Below are positions 47,250 to 59,899 of a stretch of 64,000 nt of DNA, piece after piece. The position numbers were made by a program, and so were the translations under genes. The stretch's first letter is position 1; each line of letters begins with the position of its first letter. The notes below the pieces were generated by a model that saw only the letters and a program-made list of their open reading frames with translations, did no database searches and was not told the origin of the DNA. This DNA is from Strongylocentrotus droebachiensis (Eukaryota > Echinodermata > Echinoidea > Camarodonta > Strongylocentrotidae): positions 62,001 through 126,000 of the forward strand of contig JAVYIG010002374.1 in NCBI GenBank assembly GCA_035222895.1. The letters run 5' to 3'.

Positions 47250-47600
47250 GAGAATCAGGCGCGTAGCCAGGGGGGGGGGGGGGGGCGGTGGGGGCGGTCG
47301 CCAAAAAAAAAACGCAAGCCAAAAAAAAAAAAAAAAAAAGAAGAAAGGAAGAGGACGTAGGAAGAAAAAGGATTAAGAGTCGAGAACGGTACAACGAATC
47401 GTCTTCTTTCTCAAATAATTTATGAAACGTCAAAGCTTCCGCGCTACACCCAAAGGAGACAAGAAAAAGTGGTCTTTATAGGCAGGTGGTCTTTATGTAC
47501 AGGTTTCTTTAGTACATGTTTCAATGAAAAACCATTTTAAAGGGAAACAAAAAATGTGGTCTTTGTAGACAGGTGGTCTTTCTATACGGGTGGTCAGGTT
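47250..47600. repeat. Low-complexity and degenerate MITE pieces
   Basis: GGCGCGTAGCCAGGGGG followed by G and A runs (47258-47340) resembles a widespread MITE end; GCGCTACACCC at 47441 may be its partner. Then GTGGTCTTTATAGGCAGG words repeat about four times at 47470-47590. No gene. Confidence 0.45.
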
Positions 47601-47872
47601 AAGTTTTGATGTTAATGCCACAACATACTCCAAGTTTGTTGATCTGAAATGACCTTTGACCTTGACTTTGTGACCTGAAATTCTACTCACATGATTGGGG
47701 ATACTTCATAACCCTTTAGTCCAAGTTTCATTGACTAAGAACTACTACTATCAAAATTATGTTACAAATTCAAAAACTTAACCTGAGTAGGTTAAGTTTT
47801 TGATGATGATACCACAACATAGTCCAAGTCTGTTGACCTGAAATGACCTTTGACCTGAACTTTGTGATTAAT
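47600..47872 (+). repeat. Repeat family B, fragment
   Basis: Two tandem blocks with GACCTTTGACCT words and the GTTAAGTTTTTGATG word of family B. Exact DR1 words at 47650 and 47844. Confidence 0.6.
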
Positions 47873-47977
47873 GGGATTTCATCTACTAAAACGCGAAACC
47901 TCAATCTGTCATGATAAAATGTGTTATAATTTTAATAGGTTTTTGAACCGACAGCAAATGTGTATATTTATCCTCAC

Positions 47978-48208
47978 CAGAGGCTCTACACTCTTCACAA
48001 GTTTGACTATCTTCACTCCTGCCTCCTCCTCATCACTACACAAGGGAGTGATATCTCCTGGAAACTCTGGAGGGAGCTCTGGCATGTAGTCCTTATTGGC
48101 AATCTGGTCATGGATGTCAAATACTGCCCTCATGTGGGCTCTTGTGAGCAGGCAGCAAAGTTCCATGACTTCAGGCATGTTGACGAATCCCTGCATCTCT
48201 TCACAGAC
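47978..48208 (-). CDS. MPP7: MPP-family MAGUK, exon with second L27 domain
   Basis: A 231-nt exon (77 codons, phase 0 to 0) with acceptor AACCCAG and donor CTG-GTGAGG. The protein runs from VCEEMQGFVNM through ELCCLLTRAHMRAVFDIHD, the core of an L27 C-type domain, then a KDYMPELPPEFP segment matching the K-x-Y-x-P-x-LPP motif of MPP3/4/7. It closes with an acidic stretch and VKIVKLVKSVEPL, which in the family leads directly into the PDZ domain. L27 domains let these scaffolds form hetero-oligomers with other MAGUK or LIN7-type partners (family knowledge). A plus-strand reading frame overlapping this region is a shadow. Confidence 0.93.
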
Positions 48209-48408
48209 CTGGGTTAATATAATTTTTTTTCGAATGAATGATAGTTAAGTGGATGGCCAAAGTCAAAATATCATTTTTAGTTTTATATATAGCTCCCTCT
48301 ACTTCACAAACTAAGTACACCTTATTTTTTCAAAATATTTTATCATAATAAACTAGAAAAATATGATTTAGGATCCTATATATGTATGCCTCCGCCCCAT
48401 ATTCAGTA

Positions 48409-48600
48409 CCGTAAATCTCTGTATAAGACGCACCTTTTTTTTAAACCGATACCGATCAAAGGTGCGAGGGTGTCGCTCTAATCTTTCGATTCGATCAAAG
48501 CCCCAACTTACAGGGGTACCTGTACCTGTCTATAAGACGCACCCCGACTTTCGAATTTTTCCAGCGGAAAAAAGTGCGTCTCATTCACAGAATACAGTAT
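48409..48600. mobile_element. Short MITE with CTGTATAAGACGCACC ends
   Basis: Starts TACCGTAAATCTCTGTATAA and carries ATAAGACGCACC twice, ending near AAAAAAGTGCGTCTC. Related pieces are at 51972-52029 and 59150-59456. No coding sequence. Confidence 0.55.
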
Positions 48601-49074
48601 GTGTAGAATGCCTTTGTGTGCATGGTCCATTGGGCCTTGGCATATGACTATTGTAGTCGGGAATTTGGGCGCTAGTGAATTTGTACTAGGTTTTGGTGTA
48701 GTGATACATGATTAACATACATGTCAAAGAATTCTGATCTATTAGGATTGATTTATTCTGATAGGAATTTATTCATTATCCAGTTTATACACGTTGGGCA
48801 TTTGCAATGTCTTAATGATTCAAATGTTTCGGAAAAATACTGATTACCTATTTTGTCATAATTCTTAAAGATATTTCTTTGTTCATGACCAATCTTATCA
48901 CCCCGCTTGTAACGATGTGTCCAGACAGAATAAGGCAATACAGAGCAACAACTCGACTCCTCAGGCTGCCATTGTCATCTGTATTGTCTGATGTCTGCCC
49001 CCACTCATCCTCGCTATTCCCTACTATTCACTACCCCCAACAAATGTATATCACAAAATTTGCAGCCTGTTTCA

Positions 49075-49480
49075 AGTTTAGACTAAACGGTACGACCAAA
49101 TAGTAATTTGGACAAGATAGCAATTAGACCAAATGGTAATTTGATCAAATGATAAGACCAAATGGTAATTTGATCAAATGATAAGACCAAATGGTTATAA
49201 GATCAAATCATCATCAGGTGAAATGGAAACAGCTCAACTGAATGTACACAAAGTGAAATATGGACAAAATTATATAGGACCAAGTGGGTAATGGACTAAT
49301 TGGGTTCATACATGTATCGTTTGATATTAGACAAAATGGCAATTGGCAATTGGACCAAATAGTAATGTACCAAATATGTATTGGACCAAATGGTTCAACA
49401 TATTCAATTGCCATTTGTCTTACTGGTTATTAGACTAAATGATGAATGATGACTGAACGAAATGTTAATTGGATGTGTTT
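49075..49480. repeat. ATTTGGTC/GACCAAAT array
   Basis: Roughly twenty degenerate, partly palindromic words of the form GACCAAATGGTAATTGG spaced 10-30 bp. A second array of the same words in the opposite orientation runs off the right edge at 63780-64000. They may be ends of one element or separate copies. Confidence 0.6.
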
Positions 49481-49641
49481 AGTGGAAAATTGGGTATAGA
49501 CTGTTAAAATGAAGTTGAGTCGATCTGGGTATTCGACATAGTGGCTTTGGACCAAATAACAATAAGCAGTCAGGTTATTGGTTAAACGGATAATGATAAT
49601 GGAAGTGATTACAGGATATATTCAGGAGTTTTAAAGTTTAC

Positions 49642-49719
49642 CTCATACAGCATTTGGAATGCATTATTATCAGCTGGTGGATACTTCCAGTCATCGAAAT
49701 CTTCAATTATTGAGTGAGC
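49642..49719 (-). CDS. MPP7: MPP-family MAGUK, L27 linker exon
   Basis: A 78-nt exon (26 codons, phase 0 to 0) on the minus strand between a pyrimidine-rich acceptor ending CTGCAG and the donor GAG-GTAAAC. It begins AHSIIEDFDDWKY and ends AFQMLYE. In MPP3/MPP7 the corresponding segment lies between the two L27 domains, and the join to the next exon (VCEEMQ) keeps the family's YE-x-CEE-like context. It would be too short to call alone; the support is the perfect phase agreement with both neighbours and its position. Confidence 0.82.
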
Positions 49720-49734
49720 CTGCAGAAGAAATGA

Positions 49735-51200
49735 ATATGAACAGGAGCATGTTATTACAATTTTTTTGTTACTGGGTGATTCTGTTACACCTTAAAAATT
49801 TCTGAAAATTTATATTTGCATCTTGTTAGTAATCAATGTAATAACAACTCAGTTTAAAGCGTCAACAAATTAAAATTATGTGAGTTTTCATTCTATGGTG
49901 ACTTCGAGGCATCTTTTTTCAGGAGGAAATACTTGAAATGTTATATTGTTCACACATTTACCCACTTACCGTATTAGTATGTTGCTGCAAATAAAATTAC
50001 TAAGCAGACTGTCATCCAAATTCCAAATACTATACAAGATCTGGATCATAATATATCTGTAAAGCGCTTAGGCACATCGTCGGATCAATGTATTGAGCGC
50101 TATATAAACACAGAATATATATACAATGTATATATCATCATCTAGGGCATCACCCATTTTGAAGAAGAAGAACAACAATTGTATACGTACTTCAGAGTCA
50201 ACATATATTATTGGTCAAGCCATTTCTCCCATATTGTCCCATACAACATAATTAGGTGGAAAGTTTTTCTAGGGTTTTTTGGGGGGTCTACAATTTTGTA
50301 AACCTGCGGTCTTTTGATTCCCCTTACAAATAGTAAAATGAAAAGAAGGTTGCAAGATTTACTTCATTCCCCTTTTATAAATAACATCATCAACTTTGTC
50401 CCATGCAACATATTTCATGCTTTGCAGGACATGTCCCATATGTAACAAGAACACAATTATTCCTTCATCCTCATTTTAGATAAATATTCGCACAGGAATG
50501 TTGATTGCAAGTCTGTAAACAGGAATAGCTCCTGTCAAGTCATCAAACTATAAAAATAAGGCTGCAAAGTCTTTGGAGGTCCGCACAGACACATGCTTAA
50601 CTGCCATGTATTGAAGCTGTCCCATACGACACATTTTATATTTCAATAAATATAGCAATTTGTTATCATACATGTATATGAAATATATGATTAAAACCTC
50701 TTGGGTATTCCAAATTAAATTTGTTATTGTCTTCATTTAAGAATAAACACCATGTTTGATCATGTTAGGTCAGTAATAACGACAAGTCAAGAGATGTCCG
50801 GTACGACATATCATCCTGAAGATTTGATTTTATGCATTATTCTTAAATATAAAAGACATTTTCAATGTGAAAGGTCTATTAAATTCTTCTTTGATGGCTT
50901 CATGTAGGCTGATAGATAGATGTTCAGAGATATTTTTCAATGCAACTCACAGAGCTTTGAGGATAAACTTAAATTACAAGAAAAAAATTGGGGGGCAGCA
51001 AGTCAAGTCCATGTTAAAAAACCCACGTAGCGAAGGATCTTTATTTTACTGCGAGGTGCAGTTCACACAAATAATAGAAACAATGTCGTTTTTTAAACTA
51101 AAGATGACAGACAAATTTTCCTTTAAGTCCAAACAGAAATTTGGCCATACAGGTAGTGTTGTTCTAGTTTCCGAGTGGTGAGTCAACACACCATGTATGA
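49735..51200. other. Intronic stretch with a LINE/SINE tail
   Basis: 50055-50125 has TAAAGCGCTTAGGCAC and GAGCGCTATATAAA, the style of LINE/SINE 3' ends in this window. The remainder shows several TGTCCCATA(C/T)-GACA words but no gene. Confidence 0.4.
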
Positions 51201-51295
51201 CTGAGCTGGGAGACAGTGCAAGGTGGAGGGGCATGAATCGACACTTTAAAAAAAAAAAAAAAAAAAAATGTTTTCTGCACCCGTGTATACATATT

Positions 51296-51970
51296 GTAAC
51301 GGACCAGCCCGTTACAGGTAGTTATCTTGCAGAAAACGTAGAGGGCAGTAAGCTTTTGGGGCGTAAGGGTTCAGAGCGCGATTACGGATGCACCATGCGT
51401 AAAGCAGCTCTCAGAGCGTCTCAGATGCTATAAATACCAGTAACCAGCGGAGGTTTCGTCACTTCGACGCTGGCTCTCGTCTTGGTCAGATAGCGAACTC
51501 TCCGCTTTGCTCCAGCTGAGCTAAAGTAAGGAAAAGGACTGGAAGCAAGAAATAGAGTTCCTACAGAAGGCAATCCCTGCCTTTACTACTTGTTGAGATT
51601 AATACAGGTAATTGGTGTCGGTGTTAACTATGATAACGTGTTGGAGAAGTTGATTTATGTTTGTATTAATAAAGTATACAGTTAAACAATCCATCGTTTC
51701 ATAACGTGTAATTAGTTGAGTCTCCATAGACTGATGTAATATAATCCTCTCATAGAGAATACACGTCCAGCTATCCAAAACACCTCTCATCTCCACACTC
51801 ATATACTTTGGGAAAACGGAGCCACGTCAGGGCCTCTAAACTACAAGCCAAATAGAAACCGCTCGCATTATTCAGGATGGCAAATTCTTCGTCAGATGAC
51901 GGTGATAGAGGCAAGGGACAGGTCAGCCCTCCAGCATCCAGGACCCGTTCTAGGATGGAGGGCCGTAACA
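51296..51970 (+). mobile_element. Putative solo LTR
   Basis: Starts TGTAACGG and ends CCGTAACA, with ATAT on both sides as a possible 4-bp duplication. It contains a TATA-like TATAAATACC (51430) and an AATAAAG (51667). A short frame beginning MANSSSDDGDRGKG at 51879 looks like the start of a longer protein and is cut by the right end. Not related by eye to the 1.4-kb LTR at 44.4 kb. Confidence 0.5.
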
Positions 51971-52028
51971 ATATGTAAGATGCAACCCCGACTTTAAAAA
52001 AAAAAATTGGCAAAAAAAGGTGCGTCTT

Positions 52029-52290
52029 AGACCCCGTTTACAGTGAGAAAATTGCGGGGCCGGGCCAGGCCCCGCAATTTTGTGCGTTTACAGTGCGTGT
52101 ACGTACACAATTCGTATTGTGACTTTGCCACTGGAGTTGGGTAATTTTTTCTCTCCGTCGGAGCCCGTGGCTCCCGCGCCACAGGCGGTGCCTGGGGTGG
52201 ATGCGCGGACGGAGGACATGCAGCGGTGCTGCTATCCATTTGAGACAATACGAATTGCTGATTAGCGCATGCGCACTGACGGGGTCTCAT
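52029..52290. mobile_element. MITE with AGACCCCGTTTACAGTG end and a GC-rich hairpin
   Basis: Left end AGACCCCGTTTACAGTG; right end GCACTGACGGGGTCT. Just inside the left end, AAAATTGCGGGGCC (52048-52061) pairs perfectly with 52068-52081. It sits inside the AAGACGCACC MITE relic. The family might be hAT. Confidence 0.55.
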
Positions 52291-52325
52291 TTAACGTAAT
52301 CCCGAAATGGTATTACGTAGTATAA

Positions 52326-52836
52326 TTAAAGATAATACAAAGTTTTGGGAAATTTTGAAAATTGGGTGGATAGTGATTCTTTACAATTTTGATATATTTG
52401 GATGCTCCTGTGGATGTATTATAAGCACTAGAAAATGTAGCCCCTAAAACACTCCTGCTTTCGAGAAAAATTGAATATAAAAATTTACCGGTGCTCCCGG
52501 TAAATTTTTGATAAATTTCAAATAGCACCTACGGCCGTACTATGGTAGTTGCGACCATGAAAATTTCAGAATATGCAGTTGTGATATATAATTTCCAAAT
52601 GGGAATAGCCAATCGGTCGATTTTAGTCAAGAAACATTGTTTTATAGCTAAATTGATATATTGACCTTGAGAGGGAGCTATACAACATAAAGAGTTTAAT
52701 ATTTACAATTTCATAATTTTAGACTCGATTTCAATCGGGACAAAGATCACTGAACATTGTAGGATCGCATATGCTTCCAATATGTTCATTTGAACCAAAT
52801 TCATGACCCCATACCAAAACTTTGTATTACCTTTAA
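52326..52836. mobile_element. TTAA-flanked MITE family 4, copy A
   Basis: TTAA at both ends, termini AGATAATACAAAGTTTT and AAAACTTTGTATTACCT. About 510 bp. A second copy in the same orientation is at 58432-58927. No ORF. Confidence 0.8.
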
Positions 52837-52839
52837 CAT

Positions 52840-55800
52840 TCAAAGAAACCAGACTTTCAAATTGAAAACCCCCCGGAATGATATTAAGGACGGCATTTGT
52901 TCCCTCTTGAAACGCCGAACATACCGCGGTGTGTGCAGCTGAATATACAATGGCGTCTTATTTTGTTTACAAGCGACAGATTCCTTTATTTTTGTATCGC
53001 TGCATTTGTCATCAAAATAAAACCATGCGCGGGGTTTAGAGTGAGGCAATAGATTATACATTTAGCCTGACGGTAGTGAAGTACATGTAAGAGAAAGAAC
53101 TCAAGAGAAGATGAAAACACAGGCACTGAAAATGTGTGAGATGTCATGGGGCATCGTCTGCTTGTGCAAATCATGTCCATACTGTGATCTCACACATCTC
53201 AGCAGCGTTCGGAAAGCTCTTCAGGTGCTATGCCGGGGCTGTATTTAAGCGTTTTGTAATTTATAATAATCATAACTTTGAATATTTCCAAGCATTGAAT
53301 TTTGATAACCTTGTCGTATCAAAGTTTCAACTTTGCAATAATGAACAGTTAGTTTTTAAAATCAATGAATATCTACTATAAAGGCCATGTCCATTCCAAA
53401 AATAGTTTGCTTTTAATAGATGCAGAAAAAACACTCTGCTTTCTGATGGTATATTTAGTCTATCTATTCCTGTTTGTGCAAGAGGAAATCTACAAGTTAA
53501 ACACTATCAACGTATAGGCACCAGTAAAGTCAAGAACCCCTCATTATCCAGCAGACACTCTACGGCCCCATGGATAAATATGGGTTAAAATAGAGATTAC
53601 CATGACAATAATCTTTATGACGTGTTGCTTGCCTTCTACATCTGTTATAGAAGCAGATTCAATGCTGTAAGGATAATGCCTCAAAGTCATCACCAGAGAC
53701 TAATTAAAATGCATGAATAATCAATGAGCTCTAAAGTCATCTATTTGAATGTTGGCGACACTGTTCCATCTGTCAGGAAGTCTTAAACCAAATTTTGTCT
53801 ACATAAATGACAAATATGGAGTCAGCGAAAGAGTATACATGTATCTCAGCTATCAAGAAATCCTCTTTTCCCCTCCAATGTGGAATCTGTTTGTCTGTCA
53901 GGAAGTCTAGATTCAGTGGAGAAAAAAATCTAATCAAGTATGACAAAACAGTTGTTGAAAGGAAAATGAATTTTTTATCCATGTTCCTCTTAGCCTACTT
54001 TTTGCATGTATATTTGACAGGAAACCATAAAATCTGTTATTTTTGTAAGGAAGACGATTCATGCGTCTTAAGAAATTTCATACCAACCTTGGATGGAACA
54101 GGAGAACAATGAGTCACATCCATGTGTAAAAGATCCACATAACCTTAAATATTAAAAACATATTGTGATTTACCACCAGTTTTACTTTCAAAATTATAAC
54201 AACTGCCCAACTTGCAACTGCCTCTACGTGTTAGTGTATTCGGAAATGTCTTGCTTGTAGAAACTGCACTAAAAATATTGCATTTCATCCTCCATAGCCA
54301 TACATTAAAGTGATTATTCCAAATGGCTGCCGTTAACAATATCACAATTTCGTTTTGAGTTGACCTTGCTTTTCTGTTGAATAAACACGTTGTTTACATG
54401 AAACCGCTGGGGAAAGTGTCGCAGCAAACCTGCATAACTTTGGCATATGACAATGAATCTTATAGACTATTGATCTTTACATTTTTGAAAAGTGGAATAA
54501 TAAGATTAACTATACAATTACATTTTTTTCTTGTAATAACCAAGGAAAAATGGGGACAAAAAGACAAGAAACTTTGTATGAAAAATGAAGAAAAAAAGTC
54601 AGAAATATTGAATAAAATTACACATTTCTAACATGTAAACAACAGAGATATTTGAATACCGGTACGTTATTAAATAACTGTTCAAGACAATGTCTGTGAA
54701 ATATCATCTTTTTAAACCCATGCGTCCGGATATGTCTGGAAAAAATTCAACAGAATGCATTTTCATACCTTCAATACGAGCACCGATCTACCGAGTCGTA
54801 CACACCTGCTCAATAGTGCAGTCCCACATACGCTAGTTTTTGTTGGGGTTGATCGGTACAAACGGCTTTCAACATGAATTTGTGGCGTAGATTGTAATTT
54901 TTGAAATGTTTGAATTAACCTCCAAATTTCTACAAAATTTGTAACAAATGTATATACGGAAATAATAATGAATTACACCGATTATCAAGCTCAAAGCTTT
55001 ACTGTAAATAAAACGGAACAACACGGCGCTAAATATGTAAATTCTCGTGAATATTGTCTGCTGCAGTGCCGCTGCTAGCCCGTGTCCAGGCTTAGGTTTA
55101 CGTAATTATGTGTCAATGCGCATGCGCGAATCTGTGAAGGAGCCGCAGTATCACTTTTATTGTAGGTTTGCTGCTTCTACAAGGTTTTCAATTTCTGAAA
55201 AACACCCCATTTATTTTCCATTTTATCTCTGAAAGTAAGTCATGGGCATAGTGAAAATAAAAGGCGAATTTGTTCATGTTCAGTTCTTTATGATGTTATA
55301 TATTGGTCAGATTAGTGCCCACACATGCCCAGTCAAGTAATTTTGATTAATATTTCAGGAAATTTTGCTCCATTTCCTTTCTCTTGCCTCCTGTAAAGGT
55401 AAGCACTGTGTACTGCTCATATTATCAGACAAGTGGTAGCGAAAGTTATTTATCATTACAAAAGCATATTTCCCTTTGAAAGTGACCCGTTAGTTTGCAG
55501 CTAGGCAGGAATCTTTTGTCTATGTATCTGCAAGTTCAGTTAAGCACATGCCCGACACATTTTTTCCTGGCGGCATCGAAGATGATATGACTCCATCTCT
55601 TAAACCTCCTTGGTCAGACACTATTGAGTGACTGACTGACATCTTTTTTTTCTTTGGTAACAACCCACTACTTGTAATGGCCAAAATTAAACTGATTGAA
55701 TCTTTGTGCAGCACAAAACGTACAACCGTTCAGTAAAAGGATCTGAAAAATCAGACTATTACTTAGGTGATTGCAATCACTTAAGTCGATTTTACAACTA

Positions 55801-56990
55801 ATGGTCGTTATTTTCCCACTAAAAGCCCTTTCGTTTTGAGGGAAGTTCTAAATTAGTACCGGTATTGTCTTTCAAATGCCGTTGGAATTTAACCTTTTCA
55901 TTTTTTGGGCCTGCAAATGGGACATACACCCTGTAGTACCTTTAATGGCAATTCCACCATGTTTGTTGTCAACGAATGATGACCTACTGCACATGGAAAC
56001 TGACAACTGTCTCCCTTTAACTGTGAACCCCAAAAATAAGCGGTCAATATTTGTTTTGCATACCTCACCCATGTCAGTTCTCCCAAATAAAGAGATATTT
56101 CACCAAAATATGCTTGTCCAAATCTAATTATGCGCTATATTTATGATGCCTCTGTTTCGCTCCGCTATGCAGGCGACACAAAAATCGCTCATGGGTCAAG
56201 ACATATTGCTTCAATGAAAAACTAGCCATTGAGAGATGGTAACAAGTGATTGAACAAGGCAGATTGTCAATTTTTAAATCATTTGACATTTTTGTTACTG
56301 TATAACAAGCAGTCACCTTGTACAGAGTTTCATAATTTAGAGCAAGTTCCATGAGCACAAAACTGATGTACCAACAAAGAGGTTTTGAATTTACAACAAA
56401 ATAAACTGTGCAAAAGTAGGGGGGAAATCCACTTTTATAATATTTCAAACAGAAATTTCTTCAACGTACAAGTCAATGGAAGTGATTTAAATCACATTTT
56501 TGTGTGGTTTAAATCAGGGGGATTCAAATCACAGCAACCCTGTTTGAACTACAACTCATTGACCAAAAAAAAAATATCTTCATGGAGGCACTGTCATTTA
56601 CATTATGGGCTTCGTTGAAGAAAAAAAAAAAAAAAAAAAAAATCGGCCTCGGTTATTACCTATTTTTTCAGAGATGTCTAAATGTTGTCTGAACATTGTC
56701 CATTTTTCTACATTATAGAGCAGGTTAAACAAGAACATAATATATGCAGAAACTAACTTGCTTTATCCATATGTGTTGATAATATGACACTTGCATCAGT
56801 CATTCGCATCACAATGTATCATAGAATGAAAAGGTTAATCTCCAAAGACAAATTTAGAAGTAAACAAGAAGGAAGCTGAAATGTGATCCAAACATTGAAC
56901 TTTCATTGTAGTAACAGGAACTATGCATTTAGTTGACAGGAAATATTACTCCATTCAATCATCTATCAATTAGAGAGAGATAGCAAGAGA
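52840..56990. other. Long intronic stretch with no recognised gene
   Basis: Several open frames under 110 codons have no domains or splice logic. Contains A tracts (56619-56641) and a small family B fragment near 56150 (TATGCAGGCGACAC). Nothing else recognised. Confidence 0.4.
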
Positions 56991-57018
56991 GAAAGAGACA
57001 GGGAGAGAGAGAAAGAGA

Positions 57019-57051
<33 letters not shown>

Positions 57052-57080
57052 GAAGAGACAGACAGACAGAGAGAGAGAGG
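56980..57080 (+). repeat. (GA)n-rich microsatellite
   Basis: About 90 bases of GAGAGA, GAAAGA and GACAGACA repeats. Confidence 0.9.
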
Positions 57081-57314
57081 TGTACAACTGTAAGCAAATT
57101 TTATTACAGAGATTTGATAAACTTTCTCTAAATATACATTGGCATCCCCTTGCCTGAATTATAACTACTTCCTACTTGCACAGTAAATAATTAAATATTC
57201 ATAGGGACTTAATAGGGAGCACTTTAGATTTACAACTAACATGTTTATAACTTTATAAGGTTAGGACAATTCCATGGAAAGGAATGACACAAAACACTAC
57301 TCTTCAACATTAAA

Positions 57315-58345
57315 CAAGGGAAAGGCTCTCTGCAGTCTCGCCTGCATTACGCATATCAATAAGATGAAAAGTTGAGGTTTGAACATTATTTATAGGCAGG
57401 GTGGCCCGTTAGCAGGCCCCAAAATATGAAATTCTCTGAATGTAATCAGCAATATGAAGAGAGTAAGAATCATCAGAAGAATTATTTACTATTATTTGTA
57501 CCAAGATTGATAACTTTCATGAAATATGAACAAATAACACAAAAATTGATTTATTGATTTATTGATTCTCATATTAAGTTGTGAAAAACATAATTCAAGT
57601 CTACTGACCTGATATGACCTTTAACCTTGACTTCGTGACCTGGAATTTGTGTCATATGATTTGTGATACTTGATACCCTTGGGTACAAGTTTCATAAAAT
57701 TTGAACAAACACTTTTGAAATTATGCTAAAATGTCAAAATCTTGATGTTGATGCCACAACAAAGTCAAAGTTTGCAGACCTGCTGAAATGACCTTTGACC
57801 TTGACTTAGTGACCTGAAATTATCCTCACATGATTGGGGATACTTGATAATCCTTTAGTCCAAGTTTCATTGAATGAGAACTTATACTTTCTAAATTATA
57901 TTAAAAATACAAAAAATCTGTCAAACATTACTAAAGTTATAAAGTAGGCTTGCTAGTGCACCATGTGAGAGAGAGGGAGGATTGAGGAGTCCTGAAAAGG
58001 ACTCTCGGTAATCTTTCTTGAGGGTGTGTATTAGTCCTGAAAAGGACTGTTGGTGTAGTCTTGAAAAAGACTCTTGGTTATCTTTTTTAGCTTATAGTTC
58101 TAAGGAGAACTATAACTATTACTAAAGTTATCGAACAGAAACCAGTTTGCATATTTTTTGACCTACATGTACATACTCCGAAATCGAACTTAGGCTGTAT
58201 TATGATACCATGTACCTTCATATCAAATTTCATTTGAAATTTGTCAAACATTACTAAAGTTATAGATCGGAAACCAGATTTGTTACGGAAGGACGGACGG
58301 AAGCGTTACTTTCTCCCCTCCGACTTCGTCGAGGGGATAATAAGA
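57315..58345 (+). repeat. Repeat family B copy 4 fused to a family A end
   Basis: 57315-57960 is family B (CAAGGGAAAGGCTCTCTGC start; exact DR1 at 57789). From 58110 on it has family A words and the A-type terminal hairpin (CCCCTC and GAGGGG around CGACTTCGTC, 58317-58336). Between them, AAAAGGACTCTCGGT-like units repeat three times at 57995-58080. The composite suggests A and B share a 3' module. Confidence 0.55.
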
Positions 58346-58431
58346 AAGTTATGAATTTGTTAAAGTGTGATAAATCAAATACAAATTGGGAAATCTGAGA
58401 TGTACTAACAAATTCCAATTTTTTTTTTTCA

Positions 58432-58927
58432 CTCAAAGGAAATACAAAGTTTTTGAAAATGGCCGGATAGCGATTATTTAAAATGATGATACATTTGGAT
58501 GCCCCTGAGGATGTATTATAAGCACTAGAAGAATTAGCCCCTAAAACTCTTCTGCTTTCGAGAAAAATTGAATATAAAAATTTACCGGTGCTCCCCGTAA
58601 ATTTTGATAAATTTCAAATAGCTTATACGGCCATCCAAAGTTAACTGCGACCATGAAAATCTCTGAATATGCAGTTGTGAAAATTCCCAAAAGGAAATAG
58701 CAAATCGGTCGATTTTAGTCAAGAAACATTATTTAAACCTAAATTAATATCTTGACCTTGAGAGGGAGCTATGCAACATAACACACTTTATTATTTACAA
58801 TTTCATCACTTTAGATTTCAACCGCAACAACGATCACTGAATATTGTAGGATCGCATATGCTTCCAATATATATGTTCATTCGAACCAAATTCAGGACCC
58901 CATACCAAAGCTTTGTATTACCTTTAA
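58432..58927. mobile_element. TTAA-flanked MITE family 4, copy B
   Basis: Same order of internal words as 52326-52836 (for example AATTTACCGGTGCTCCC and GGATCGCATATGCTTCC). The right TTAA is intact; the left is degraded to CTCAAAG. Confidence 0.75.
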
Positions 58928-59899
58928 GAAAATTCAAAATCATAAATTCACTCTAAATATAATGAGTGCAAATGTGTTTTTATACAACCCCTGTATGAAA
59001 CATATCTATTCTGTCACGAATACCGGGTAACTAAGAAAAATGAAAATTAATGAAATTTTCTGTACAAAAAAGTAAAATCAAATTTGAGAGGAGCATGAAA
59101 GATACATCAGTGTTGCTAATTTTTGTTTCACTGAAGACATACATGTACCTAAATCTCTGTGTATAAGACGCACTTTTTCCGCCAAATTTGTTTTTGAAAG
59201 TCGGGGGTTCGTCTTATACACGGGTACAAAAAAACAAAAACAAAGTTTCAATTTATGCCCTGCACCTGGCACTGTGCCTGGCAATGTCCCCCAGTTCATT
59301 ATTCTGATAACTTCATTGTAACTATTATTTGTGACAAGTTCATTATCCAATCCAATCCAATCCAAAAGATATTTGATATACGGTAGCGCCTTTTCCTTGC
59401 AGTTACATTTTTAAATTTTTTGTCTTGGCCCCAAAAATAGGGGTGCGTTTACGGTATTCAAAAATTCAAAACCTTCCGATTTTTAATAGGATATTGTACA
59501 AAATTTCACTAATTTGTTTCTCACATTTTTCTGCTTTTAACCAACTTAAAATATAGCACTATATTTAGCGTGATGTACGAGACGGGTTTGACATACATGT
59601 TGTCAAATGTTATACTCCAAAAACATATCACAAAACTCGAAAAATAGGTCACAAAACTTGGAACGAATACCATGCAACAGGATGCTGCAGAACAGCGCCC
59701 ACAATTGTGGAAATCAAGATACATGTACATGTCTATCCTGACAGTGATGGCCTTTTCTTATCTCTATCAGCCACCACCAATGTAATTCCAACCAAAATAT
59801 TCCAATATTTAATATCGATTTAGAAAAATTATGATCGGTTGCCTAATTTCAAAACTCAGGTGAAGATATACATGTTGTATGTATCTATTAAAAATTGCA

